A stretch of 14,599 nt of DNA from Spirochaetales bacterium (GTDB taxonomy: Bacteria; Spirochaetota; Spirochaetia; ARS1246): contig JABGPX010000239.1 of assembly GCA_018644745.1 (NCBI GenBank), positions 1-14,599 on the forward strand, in the 5' to 3' direction. How positions within the stretch are numbered: position 1 is the stretch's first letter; every line of letters starts with the position of its first letter. Under the pieces are notes generated by a model that had not been told where the DNA came from, searched no databases, and was given only the letters and a program-made list of their open reading frames with translations. Both the position numbers and the translations under genes were made by a program. Below are positions 7,482 to 14,599 of the stretch, in pieces.

Positions 7482-7946
7482 ATGAAAAATAATGGACATG
7501 TGGACAGAATAACGACGATGCTGAAGGAGAAAGGATTACGGATGACCCGGCCACGAGGAGTTATCTTGGGTCAACTCACAGACGCTGACGGCTATCGCAG
7601 TGCCGAGGAGATCTATCATAATCTCCATGGCGAGTATCCCGGTATCGGGCTAGCAACCGTTTACAGGACTATTCTTCTTCTCAACAAAATGGGAATAGTA
7701 AACAGGTTGGAAACCGGGGAAGGCAAAGCCAGGTATGAACTCGCAGAGACAGAACACCACCATCTTATTGTGTGTGAAAGTTGCTACTCTGTCATTAAAT
7801 ATTCAGATTTCACGACGCGGGAGAAGGACAGTTTCGCGGACCTCGAGAAACTTGTCGGAGAAACATATCATTACTCGATTAACCGGCACATGGTTCAATA
7901 TTACGGAATCTGTCCTGAGTGTTTAAAGAAACAGAAAAATTCATAG
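7482..7946 (+). CDS. Fur/PerR-family metal- or peroxide-responsive repressor
   Basis: A 154-residue Fur-superfamily regulator. The winged-helix DNA-binding domain spans about residues 1-85 (RMTRPRGVILGQL at 20-32, recognition helix region GLATVYRTILLLNKMG at 56-71). The dimerisation domain carries two CxxC pairs, Cys98/Cys101 and Cys144/Cys147, that would hold structural zinc. HHH at 92-94, Glu86 and His136 are likely regulatory-metal ligands. Odd points: the residue equivalent to the usual first-domain ligand (His33 in E. coli Fur, His37 in B. subtilis PerR) appears to be Tyr38 (GYRSAEEIY); the usual Gly after the first CxxC is Tyr; and the HHH-to-Cys spacing is one residue longer than in B. 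subtilis PerR. Whether it senses Fe, Mn, Zn or peroxide cannot be told. Own promoter, monocistronic or reading into the ATPase gene. Confidence 0.93.
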   Translation: MKNNGHVDRITTMLKEKGLRMTRPRGVILGQLTDADGYRSAEEIYHNLHGEYPGIGLATVYRTILLLNKMGIVNRLETGEGKARYELAETEHHHLIVCESCYSVIKYSDFTTREKDSFADLEKLVGETYHYSINRHMVQYYGICPECLKKQKNS

Positions 7947-7971
7947 TGTAGACGGCCTATCCCGTGTCCCC

Positions 7972-8000
7972 TTTTCGAGAGAACCTCTTTTCCCTACAAT
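7972..8000 (+). promoter_or_regulatory. Candidate promoter for the AAA+/VWA gene pair
   Basis: A good -10 TACAAT (7995-8000) lies 17 bases after a weak -35 TTTTCG (7972-7977). The expected start near 8007 leaves only about six bases before the ATG at 8013 and no ribosome site. Confidence 0.4.
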
Positions 8001-8012
8001 CATATCAATACT

Positions 8013-8831
8013 ATGAAAACCACCCCAGATATTGAACAGTTCCGTGTAAGTCAAAAACCGAATTACATTTCGCAACATGACGAAGAGCGAATATACACAG
8101 CTGCTTTTCGAAGCAAAATACCTTTAACGATCAAAGGCCCGACCGGCTGCGGAAAAACCCGCTTTATCGAACACATGGCATTTCAGCTCCAGATACCGCT
8201 TCTCACTGTATCATGCCACGAGGATCTCACGGCAGCTGATCTTGTGGGACGTTTTCTGTTTCGTGATGGTGAAACCATGTGGCAGGATGGACCGCTGACC
8301 CTGGCTGTGAGGCACGGAGGAATCTGCTATCTTGACGAAATTGTAGAAGCACGGAAAGATACAACCGTAATAATACATTCCCTTACTGATGACCGCCGTA
8401 TGCTTTATCTTGATAAAACCGGTGAAGTTATCAAAGCCCACCATGATTTTATGATGGTGTTGAGTTATAACCCCGGATATCAGAGCATTGTCAAAGATCT
8501 AAAGCAGTCCACAAAGCAGCGGTTCGCGAGTCTGCTGTTTTCTTATCCGGATATTGATACCGAAGCGGAAATCATTAAAACAGAAACCGGTTTATCTTCC
8601 CCGGAAAGCATGAAGCTCGCCCGCATGGGCGCACGCATCCGTGAACTAAAAGGGTTCGGCCTTGATGAAGGAGTCAGCACTCGCCTGCTGGTATACGTTG
8701 GAAGATTGATGAATGAAGGCCTTTCGCCTGTGGAAGCGTCAACCGCGGCGATAAGTCAGACTCTTGTCGATGAGGTGGAGATTATGGAATCGATCCATCA
8801 CATCGTAAATTTGTATTTCGGTGAAATGTGA
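8013..8831 (+). CDS. MoxR-class AAA+ ATPase, CbbQ/NorQ-like
   Basis: A 272-residue AAA+ ATPase of the MoxR group, CbbQ/NirQ/NorQ branch. Visible motifs: Walker A GPTGCGKT (42-49), CHEDLTAADLVGR (68-80, the conserved CbbQ/NorQ loop), Walker B ICYLDE (104-109), sensor 1 SYNPGY with Asn153, arginine-finger region KQRF (168-171), and sensor 2 STRLL (222-226). The C-terminal part (about 180-272) matches the CbbQ/NirQ/NorQ C-terminal extension. Family members form hexamers that bind a VWA partner and use ATP to activate or load metal into a client, such as Rubisco (CbbQO) or nitric oxide reductase (NorQD). Its stop overlaps the GTG start of the VWA partner by 4 bases, so the pair is co-translated. 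The client is not in the window. No ribosome site precedes the ATG. Confidence 0.93.
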   Translation: MKTTPDIEQFRVSQKPNYISQHDEERIYTAAFRSKIPLTIKGPTGCGKTRFIEHMAFQLQIPLLTVSCHEDLTAADLVGRFLFRDGETMWQDGPLTLAVRHGGICYLDEIVEARKDTTVIIHSLTDDRRMLYLDKTGEVIKAHHDFMMVLSYNPGYQSIVKDLKQSTKQRFASLLFSYPDIDTEAEIIKTETGLSSPESMKLARMGARIRELKGFGLDEGVSTRLLVYVGRLMNEGLSPVEASTAAISQTLVDEVEIMESIHHIVNLYFGEM

Positions 8832-11218
8832 ACTATCAGGATTTTTCCGCCTCAAGCGTAACCTGGGGTTATCGCGACATCTTCGCGGAAACGATCAAAC
8901 GCCTGTTTAATGAAGGTTACCTCGGTCCGGAACGGGAAGAGCTCACCAGGCATTTTTTCTCTTTGCTGCAATGTTCAAAAGAAAATCTCTACGATCATGT
9001 ACTCAAGGAATTTCTAGATTCTCTCACAGGCCCGTCTGCTTGGATTTTTGACTTGCCCGCGATCTTCGGCGAAATAATCCGCATAGGCAGCCAATTCTCA
9101 GAAGCAAAGATGTTCTATGGAATTGAATATTATCGAATTCTGAAAGACGGTGGCTTTGGGGACAGTCCGGAAAAAGTACAGTTCCTTCTCACCTGGCTGA
9201 GGAAATTAGCCAAAATAGATATCGAGCTGGGCTTTTCTTTTCTCCAGGGTTATGGGTTTATTCTCCAGCGGCTGCTGCTTTCCGAGATCCCCCACTACGC
9301 AGAAGAAGGAATCCGGATCTTCAAGGAAAGCACCAAGGCGGGTCTGCGTTTCATGGAATGCAAGCTGGCGAGCTCCGAAGCCTATATCCTCGAGCTGACC
9401 CGTGAAACCAGGTTATTAGATGTGTCTGAATCTCTTGAGCGGCTTCTTCTCATGCTGACTGGAAAAAATATTCCTATTGAGCCCGCCGGGCTGCTTGAAC
9501 GCGAGACATTGCGAGAGCGGGGCACTTCAGTCATTTGTCTCTACGGATGGCTGTTTCTTCCCGAGAGGATGAGAAAATATCCCGACCAGGAAGCGAATAA
9601 ACGTGAGTTTCTCCTTATGGCGGTTTCCGCAGCTGCTATGTATCGGTGCCGGAGCTTTCCCGTCCTTCACGGCCGAAAAGGGTATGCCGTTATCGATGAT
9701 CTCATCGCGCAGGAAACTCCTCACTCGATAGCTTATGTAAATGTCCTCACCATGTTGGAATGTGCCAGAGTCTTTCTCCATATTGCCGATTGCTGGCCAG
9801 GGGCGAAGCCGATGATACGGCGGAGATTGCAGGAAGAGCTTGAGAGCTGCCGACCTGGCGGCGACATGGAGCTCTTTTTTTACCGCCTTCTAATGTCGGC
9901 TATTGATCCCACAGTTTATCGTGAGCATGAAATGATACCCTATCTGCTCAGGACGGCGGCTGAGAGCATGGATATCGTCTCCAGCCTGAAGGTTATTTAC
10001 GCAGATGATAGCAAGCTCCTTCAAGAGATGCAGACCGCTCTGCCCGAAATCGGAACAAGCCCCGTCACTTCGATTTCATTCCTGCCGGATTTTCACTACC
10101 CAGCTATACCGGGGGATCTTGGCGATTATCTATCAAAGGATCTGGATGGGTCGGTGGGTGAGGTTAATGATAACGCTGATTTAGATGATGAGCTCGTAGA
10201 AATGATGGCGGAGTTTGATGATATGGATTCCGATTCAACCGACGCCGATACTGAGATAGACCTGCAGGATCCGGAACAGCCCGGTCTGACTGATAACGAG
10301 CAAGGTACGGATGTATCCTCGGATGCCCGGAAATCGGTGCCATTTCTCTATGATGAGTGGAGCAGCGATGAGGGGACATATTACCGCGATTTTTGCAGCC
10401 TTTTTGAGGATACTCCGGAAGTAGAAGGTGACTACTCAAGGCCCGATGCAGCTCGCGAGCAGGTAGAACGGGTGCGGCGGATATTTGAAATGCTGAAACC
10501 CGCCGCGGCGAACAAAATGAAGCGGCTTTCGGAAGGGGATGGAATTAACCATGATTTACTCATTCAATATCTGGTCGATTCAAAGCGGGATCCGTCGCCG
10601 AAAATAGATTTTTATGAACGCACTAAAATAGAGCGCCGCGACCTGTCGGTGATGGTTCTTCTCGATGTAAGCGGATCAACCGATGAAATGTCCGGGGGGC
10701 AGCGCATCCTGGATATCGAGACACAGGCGGCATTGATATTTGGCGAAGGACTTATGAGTCTTGGAGATCGCTTTTCGATCTGCGGATTCAGCAGCAACGG
10801 CAGACAGAACTGCCGATATTTTGTTTATAAAGATTTCCATGATGATTGGGACAGCCAGGCGGTCGGGAGACTTTTCTCCGCGGTGCCTTCGAGTTCAACC
10901 CGCATCGGTGCCGCTCTCAGACACGCCGGAAGCAAGCTTCGTAGGGAGGTTACACGGAGAATGCTGATAATCCTGGTTACCGACGGCAGGCCGATGGACC
11001 AGGGTTACGATCCAGAAACCCGCTACGCTCAGCATGATGTGCGGATGGCATGCGAAGAGAATCGGAAAGCAGGAATACACACGTTTTGCGTTTCGACAAT
11101 GGAGAACAGTCGGGCTGACATGGAGATCATGTTTCCAGAAAGGAAATTTGTCATTCTCAAAGACATAACCGAGCTTCCGCGGATTTTACCCCGGTTATAC
11201 ATACACTTGACCACATGA
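8828..11218 (+). CDS. NorD/CbbO-like von Willebrand factor A domain protein
   Basis: A 796-residue cytoplasmic partner of the preceding ATPase. Residues 1-400 are helical and poorly conserved. Residues 440-500 are strongly acidic, probably disordered. A NorD/CbbO-type block follows: YDEW (508-511), then YYRDFCSLFE (518-527), then GDGINHDLLIQYL (570-582). The VWA domain spans about 605-790 with a complete MIDAS: DVSGS at 613-617, Thr691 in SSSTRIG, and TDG at 718-720. In CbbQO and NorQD the VWA protein is thought to bridge the hexamer and the metal site of the client. Start is GTG at 8828, overlapping the ATPase stop (ATGTGA); the next in-frame ATG is about 95 codons later and would cut the helical region. 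No frameshift. It is longer than NorD (about 600-650 residues); CbbO is nearer in size. Confidence 0.9.
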   Translation: MNYQDFSASSVTWGYRDIFAETIKRLFNEGYLGPEREELTRHFFSLLQCSKENLYDHVLKEFLDSLTGPSAWIFDLPAIFGEIIRIGSQFSEAKMFYGIEYYRILKDGGFGDSPEKVQFLLTWLRKLAKIDIELGFSFLQGYGFILQRLLLSEIPHYAEEGIRIFKESTKAGLRFMECKLASSEAYILELTRETRLLDVSESLERLLLMLTGKNIPIEPAGLLERETLRERGTSVICLYGWLFLPERMRKYPDQEANKREFLLMAVSAAAMYRCRSFPVLHGRKGYAVIDDLIAQETPHSIAYVNVLTMLECARVFLHIADCWPGAKPMIRRRLQEELESCRPGGDMELFFYRLLMSAIDPTVYREHEMIPYLLRTAAESMDIVSSLKVIYADDSKLLQEMQTALPEIGTSPVTSISFLPDFHYPAIPGDLGDYLSKDLDGSVGEVNDNADLDDELVEMMAEFDDMDSDSTDADTEIDLQDPEQPGLTDNEQGTDVSSDARKSVPFLYDEWSSDEGTYYRDFCSLFEDTPEVEGDYSRPDAAREQVERVRRIFEMLKPAAANKMKRLSEGDGINHDLLIQYLVDSKRDPSPKIDFYERTKIERRDLSVMVLLDVSGSTDEMSGGQRILDIETQAALIFGEGLMSLGDRFSICGFSSNGRQNCRYFVYKDFHDDWDSQAVGRLFSAVPSSSTRIGAALRHAGSKLRREVTRRMLIILVTDGRPMDQGYDPETRYAQHDVRMACEENRKAGIHTFCVSTMENSRADMEIMFPERKFVILKDITELPRILPRLYIHLTT

Positions 11219-11261
11219 GCTCCGTTCTCTTCTCCGGGAGTTCTCGGAACCTCTTGTTTAC

Positions 11262-11275
11262 AAATTCTCGAATTT
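11262..11275. repeat. AAATTC-TC-GAATTT palindrome, possible operator
   Basis: A perfect 6-2-6 inverted repeat ending 9 bases before TATAAT (11285-11290), so it lies across the -35/spacer region of a possible promoter. The same half-sites recur, inverted with a 12-base gap, at 11344-11367. No known regulator is assigned. Confidence 0.35.
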
Positions 11276-11472
11276 ATGGTATCTTATAATCAAGCTCGAG
11301 TCCGGGCTGTTAATAATGTTACCCGAAAAGAAGAAAAAAACTCAAATTCGTAGTTAAATATGAATTTCCCTGTATCTTTTTTTATACACATTATTAAATT
11401 CTTTTAATATAGCGTAATATTGCGTTTTTAATTTGTTGCTATAGAAGGGATTATCTTTTTCTCATTTATTAG

Positions 11473-11501
11473 TTGATGTTGGTCTTGTTCTTGCATGTAC
11501 T
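11473..11501 (+). promoter_or_regulatory. Candidate promoter for the polyprenol/diacylglycerol-kinase-like gene
   Basis: TTGATG (11473-11478), a 17-base spacer and TGTACT (11496-11501). The expected start near 11508 is within a few bases of the ATG at 11511, and no ribosome site precedes that ATG. The -10 lacks the key second-position A, so this is tentative. Confidence 0.3.
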
Positions 11502-11510
11502 ACTCTCAAT

Positions 11511-12152
11511 ATGGCAATGTATTCAGCAGCGAGTATTCAACTACCGCCAGTAAATATACAATTAAAGCTAAGAGGACTTCAGACAGAACTCTTCAGAAAA
11601 GCGATTCATATTTTGATCGCGGCGGTACCATTTCTTGCCGCTATCAACACTCCGGCCACTATGATTCTCGTGGCTAGCGGCACACTTTTATACACAATCG
11701 CGGAATTTCTTCGGTCTCGCGGCCACGAAGTATTTCTGATTTCTCGAATTACCGAGCTTGCCTCACGAGACCGCGATCGTGGGCATTTTGTTCTCGGTCC
11801 CATCACTCTTGGTATCGGCGCCATGCTCGCCTTGATGCTCTATCCGGATCCGGCAGCTGCTATAGCTATTCTCGCTCTTGCTTTTGGCGACAGTATTTCC
11901 AGCCTGGTCGGTAAGCTCTACGGATATGTAACAATTCCATTCACCGGCGGTAAAACCTACGCCGGAAGCTTTGCTTGTTTTCTTGTTGTGCTGTTTGTTG
12001 CGTATCGCGTAACCGGTAATCTTAACCTATCAATCCTGATCTCTATTGCGGCCACCGCACTGGAAGCGCTTCCTACCCGAGACCTCGATAATATCATCGT
12101 TCCTGTCGGTACGGGTTTCATCGCCAGTCAGCTCATTGCGTTTGTTGGGTAA
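11511..12152 (+). CDS. Diacylglycerol/polyprenol kinase-family membrane protein (phytol/dolichol kinase-like)
   Basis: A 213-residue polytopic membrane protein matching the CTP-dependent lipid-alcohol kinase group that includes dolichol kinase, phytol kinase VTE5 and yeast Dgk1; it is often auto-labelled phosphatidate cytidylyltransferase. Family marks: ELFRKAIHI at 26-34, AEFLRSRGHEV at 64-74, LGPITLGIGA at 95-104, AFGDSISSLVGKLYG at 124-138, TGGKTYAGSFACF at 145-157, and the C-terminal EALPTRDLDNIIVPVG at 185-200. About six hydrophobic segments are present. The likely reaction is CTP-dependent phosphorylation of a lipid alcohol at the inner membrane; the substrate cannot be read from sequence. 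Start: ATG at 11511 without a ribosome site; a second ATG two codons later is equally possible. It stands alone: the gene to its right is convergent. Confidence 0.83.
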   Translation: MAMYSAASIQLPPVNIQLKLRGLQTELFRKAIHILIAAVPFLAAINTPATMILVASGTLLYTIAEFLRSRGHEVFLISRITELASRDRDRGHFVLGPITLGIGAMLALMLYPDPAAAIAILALAFGDSISSLVGKLYGYVTIPFTGGKTYAGSFACFLVVLFVAYRVTGNLNLSILISIAATALEALPTRDLDNIIVPVGTGFIASQLIAFVG

Positions 12153-12170
12153 TGGGCATATAGTACCTCG

Positions 12171-12189
12171 AAAAAACCTGCAGCAGCAG
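12171..12189 (-). terminator. Weak terminator-like hairpin after the minus-strand membrane gene
   Basis: Read on the minus strand, CTGC-TGCT-GCAG forms a 4-bp stem with a 4-base loop followed by G and six T. The T run is good but the stem is short. It lies about 25 bases past the stop of the minus-strand gene, in the convergent gap. Confidence 0.3.
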
Positions 12190-12213
12190 TGGCTAAAGCT
12201 ATTCAATTATCAA

Positions 12214-13005
12214 TTAGGACCACAGCCGCACCTCATGGGTTCGTTCACCATAAAGTGTCGCCCCGCCGATCAATAGAAGAAATGCTGTAATAAGCGCGAT
12301 CGAACCGCTCTTGAAAAAGAGAATTTCTCTACCGATTACGACAAGCGTCAATCCCAGGGCCATCAATCCATAATCCTTATTCGAGTTCTGAATGCCGTAA
12401 AGAACATGGTTGAGAACGCCAAAGGTGAGGAAGAGAACGCTGATTATACCGAGTTCTCTTGAGTTACCGACGGTAAACAGCAGATTATTATCAACAGCAG
12501 TAATGTCTATCGGGATCGCGGCAGAAAGAGCGAATGAAAGAAGCAGTACTATACCGAGATAGATCTCCATCCGCTGATACTCTGCCCCATGCAGGAATAT
12601 TCCGCTTGCGAGAATAGAAAGAGTGCCTGCGAATCTGCCGAAATATATTGTTCGAGTGAGAAGAACGCCGTAGTAGGGTGAGAGATTCAGTATAGTAAAT
12701 AGCGCCTGGCTCGATTTGAGCGCATCAAATGCCATAGCAATGAGAAAAATGATAAAGAAAAAAATCTCAGGAGATGTGGTTTTGCGAAAGGAGAAGTAGA
12801 AGATAATCACCGAAGCAAGACAGAAAAGCAGCTCAGATAGAAGGGAAATGAGCACAGCGGTGAGATCGATATCCTGGAGAACCGAGGTGCTGAAAATGGA
12901 AACCCGTTGGAAGATGAGAAAGACTGAAATGAGGAAAGCGGCAAATAGAATGACAATAAGGGTGAGTCCCAATAAAATAATATTGTTTCTAGTTTTGATA
13001 GTCAT
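12214..13005 (-). CDS. Multi-helix integral membrane protein, unrecognised family
   Basis: I do not recognise this 263-residue protein. It is almost entirely membrane: about eight hydrophobic segments near residues 8-32, 48-72, 80-97, 112-138, 148-165, 184-203, 212-230 and 234-252, with short loops and no soluble catalytic domain. Polar residues within or beside the helices include Glu58, Asp94, Arg118, Arg124, His139, His200 and Arg226-Glu227. The layout resembles stand-alone sensor or transporter-like seven/eight-helix modules, but no family motif is evident. Start: the ATG at 13005 is preceded by GAGGAAG at the proper distance and lies downstream of a good promoter; a longer frame to 13149 would add 48 non-membrane residues and is not supported. 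It is divergent from the DUF2259-like gene (92-base gap) and convergent with the lipid-kinase-like gene. Confidence 0.8.
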   Translation of the reverse strand: MTIKTRNNIILLGLTLIVILFAAFLISVFLIFQRVSIFSTSVLQDIDLTAVLISLLSELLFCLASVIIFYFSFRKTTSPEIFFFIIFLIAMAFDALKSSQALFTILNLSPYYGVLLTRTIYFGRFAGTLSILASGIFLHGAEYQRMEIYLGIVLLLSFALSAAIPIDITAVDNNLLFTVGNSRELGIISVLFLTFGVLNHVLYGIQNSNKDYGLMALGLTLVVIGREILFFKSGSIALITAFLLLIGGATLYGERTHEVRLWS

Positions 13006-13024
13006 GTGTGGCTTCCTCAACTTG

Positions 13025-13052
13025 AGTATATCAGTACGTACGAAGGTGCTAA
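13025..13052 (-). promoter_or_regulatory. Promoter of the minus-strand membrane protein gene
   Basis: On the minus strand TTAGCA (13052-13047), a 16-base spacer and TATACT (13030-13025). The expected start near 13018 is just ahead of the GAGGAAG ribosome site and the ATG at 13005, which supports the shorter start. Confidence 0.5.
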
Positions 13053-13097
13053 AGATCTGGTCTAAAAGATCGATATTTGTATATAGGAGCATTAATA

Positions 13098-13784
13098 GTG
13101 AAAAGGGTACTGGGAATCTGTCTTCTCCTGTTTTTGACCGGCACAGCATTCTCCGGAGACATTGCGAGCTTTCAAAATCTCGGTTTTTCGGAAAATGGAA
13201 AATATTTCCTATTCGGTCAGTATGGTGTAATCGAAAAATCGCTTAAGCTGTATGCTGAGCTCTACACAGTTGATGTCCGATCGAACCGATTCACTCCTGA
13301 TGGTGTGAAAAAAGCGACATATGATGAAGAACTCGAGCCAGGACAGGACGGTATTGGGGCGCTTTTTACTCTCTATCGTGATGCCGAACAGCAGCAGCGG
13401 CAGTATGACATCAACCATATGAAAACCGGTCGGCTTTTGTACATTCTGGTAAATGGTGACGAGCCGAAAGCGAATCTCTCATTTCGCGATTTTGCCGCGG
13501 GTCGTGCTTACAAAATCGATTTACTGCAATCCGCATCAGGGAGCGGAGACAACATCAGCGCCTCTTTTCATATCAATATGACTCTTACTGAAAAAAATGG
13601 CTCGGAAAAGCATTTCACCATTGGTCTGCCCACCTACCGCCGCCCCGGCGTGAAGCAGTATAAAATCAGGCAAATTCTGCTGTCTCCGGACTCTGCGTCG
13701 ATGATCTTCATTGTAGAGAAGGAAGAGAAGACCGACTCTGGTGTGAATATCAGATATATGGTCGAAACCGTCTATATTGGATGA
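13098..13784 (+). CDS. Secreted DUF2259-like protein
   Basis: A 228-residue exported protein. Residues 1-19 form a classic signal peptide (KR, then a leucine-rich core, then TAFSGD) without a lipobox cysteine, so it is expected in the periplasm. The first part of the mature protein, SFQNLGFSENGKYFLFGQYG followed by YAELYTVDVRSNRF, matches the opening pattern of DUF2259 (predicted secreted proteins seen in spirochaetes and proteobacteria), a beta-propeller-like 'GFS.dG.y..F..YG' strand motif. Function is unknown. Start: the GTG at 13098 has GGAG 8 bases upstream and puts the signal peptide at the N-terminus; a TTG seven codons earlier would lengthen it and has no such site. It is divergent from the membrane protein gene and is followed by an inverted-repeat structure before proS. 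Confidence 0.8.
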   Translation: MKRVLGICLLLFLTGTAFSGDIASFQNLGFSENGKYFLFGQYGVIEKSLKLYAELYTVDVRSNRFTPDGVKKATYDEELEPGQDGIGALFTLYRDAEQQQRQYDINHMKTGRLLYILVNGDEPKANLSFRDFAAGRAYKIDLLQSASGSGDNISASFHINMTLTEKNGSEKHFTIGLPTYRRPGVKQYKIRQILLSPDSASMIFIVEKEEKTDSGVNIRYMVETVYIG

Positions 13785-13796
13785 TCCGCATGTAAT

Positions 13797-13854
13797 GCCC
13801 CAAAGCTTGCTAGGCCGTAGATCGTTAAATATCCGCCAGCAGCGTATTTGGGGC
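13797..13854 (+). terminator. Strong bulged hairpin, possible terminator or attenuator
   Basis: GCCCCAAA (13797-13804) pairs perfectly with TTTGGGGC (13847-13854). Pairing continues inward with GCT/AGC, GCT/AGC and GGC/GCC, interrupted by bulges (GTA on the right, single T and A on the left), 17 pairs in all, with a 19-base loop. A pyrimidine-rich run GCCCTTTGTTTCTT follows, not an ideal T tract. It may end the DUF2259-like transcript 13 bases after its stop. It uses the same left arm as the long inverted repeat, so both cannot form at once. Confidence 0.5.
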
Positions 13855-13873
13855 GCCCTTTGTTTCTTATAAT
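13845..13873 (+). promoter_or_regulatory. Candidate proS promoter with consensus -10
   Basis: TATAAT at 13868-13873 is a perfect -10; 17 bases upstream lies TATTTG (13845-13850), a poor -35. A start near 13880 would give a leader of about 80 bases carrying only the right arm of the inverted repeat. Confidence 0.4.
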
Positions 13874-13926
13874 AGCTACTTTCATTTTACTCGTTTCTAT
13901 GACAGGATTTGGAAATCAGGTCCTAG

Positions 13927-14599
<673 letters not shown>

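Larger units (their letters stand above)
11219..11510. other. AT-rich intergenic region, no gene seen
   Basis: A 292-base gap much richer in A+T than its neighbours. No reading frame on either strand looks coding. It holds a TATAAT hexamer at 11285-11290 with no good -35, AAATTC/GAATTT half-sites (11262-11275, 11344-11349, 11362-11367, 11396-11401), a small TGTAT/ATACA inverted repeat around a T7 run (11371-11388), and a promoter candidate near its right end. I see no convincing terminator for the VWA gene. Confidence 0.6.

Noticed and set aside
7952..7991. Terminators between the Fur-type gene and the AAA+ gene (ACGG/CCGT and AGAG/CTCT hairpins)
   Set aside because: Stems of only 4 bp with short or displaced T runs; too weak to call.
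11371..11388. TGTAT / ATACA hairpin with a run of seven T as a terminator
   Set aside because: The T run is in the loop, not after the stem, so it does not fit a Rho-independent terminator.
13841..13860. tRNA-Pro anticodon-arm mimic around TTTGGGG
   Set aside because: tRNA-Pro loops carry TTTGGGA, but here the loop between GCG and CGC would have 9 bases and no acceptor or T arm can be built; the bases are better explained by the local hairpin.

Overview
The window reads as part of a spirochaete chromosome, most likely a free-living Spirochaetales/Treponematales-type organism. This is inferred from gene content, not proven: the gene order CtpA-type protease / small membrane protein / MinD-like ATPase / lgt recalls the Borrelia block, there is a secreted DUF2259-type protein, and ProRS is of the archaeal/eukaryotic-like type. 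Base composition is about half GC in genes, with AT-rich gaps. No mobile-element gene, CRISPR array, tRNA or rRNA was found.

Positions 1-2042 (minus strand) hold one operon: a CtpB-type S41 protease, then a YjbQ/UPF0047 protein, then the start of rsmE, which leaves the window at base 1. A good promoter lies just upstream of the protease. A second promoter fires the other way and starts the plus-strand operon 2189-7294: a four-helix membrane protein, a MinD/ParA-like ATPase with a coiled-coil tail, a large DUF342/FapA-like protein with repeated N-terminal modules, and lgt, the first enzyme of lipoprotein maturation. These genes are tightly packed, with junctions of 0, 4 and -1 bases. A terminator-like hairpin follows lgt.

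Positions 7397-11218 hold a Fur-family regulator with its own promoter and a palindrome over the -10. Next is a two-gene unit: a MoxR-class AAA+ ATPase of the CbbQ/NorQ type and a NorD/CbbO-like von Willebrand A protein. Such pairs remodel metalloenzymes, but no nitric oxide reductase or Rubisco gene is present, so the client is unknown.

Positions 11219-14599 hold an AT-rich 292-base gap, a diacylglycerol/polyprenol-kinase-like membrane protein, a divergent pair (an unrecognised multi-helix membrane protein on minus, a secreted DUF2259-like protein on plus), and the start of proS, cut by the right edge. Between the DUF2259 gene and proS lies a 155-base segment bounded by 24-base inverted arms (21 of 24 matching). 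Its left arm can instead form a strong local hairpin, so the two structures exclude each other. This is the most unusual non-coding structure in the window.

Several first genes of transcription units have no Shine-Dalgarno sequence and a -10-like hexamer only 9-18 bases before the start codon, while downstream genes of the lgt operon carry strong GAGG-type sites. This suggests leaderless or near-leaderless mRNAs.
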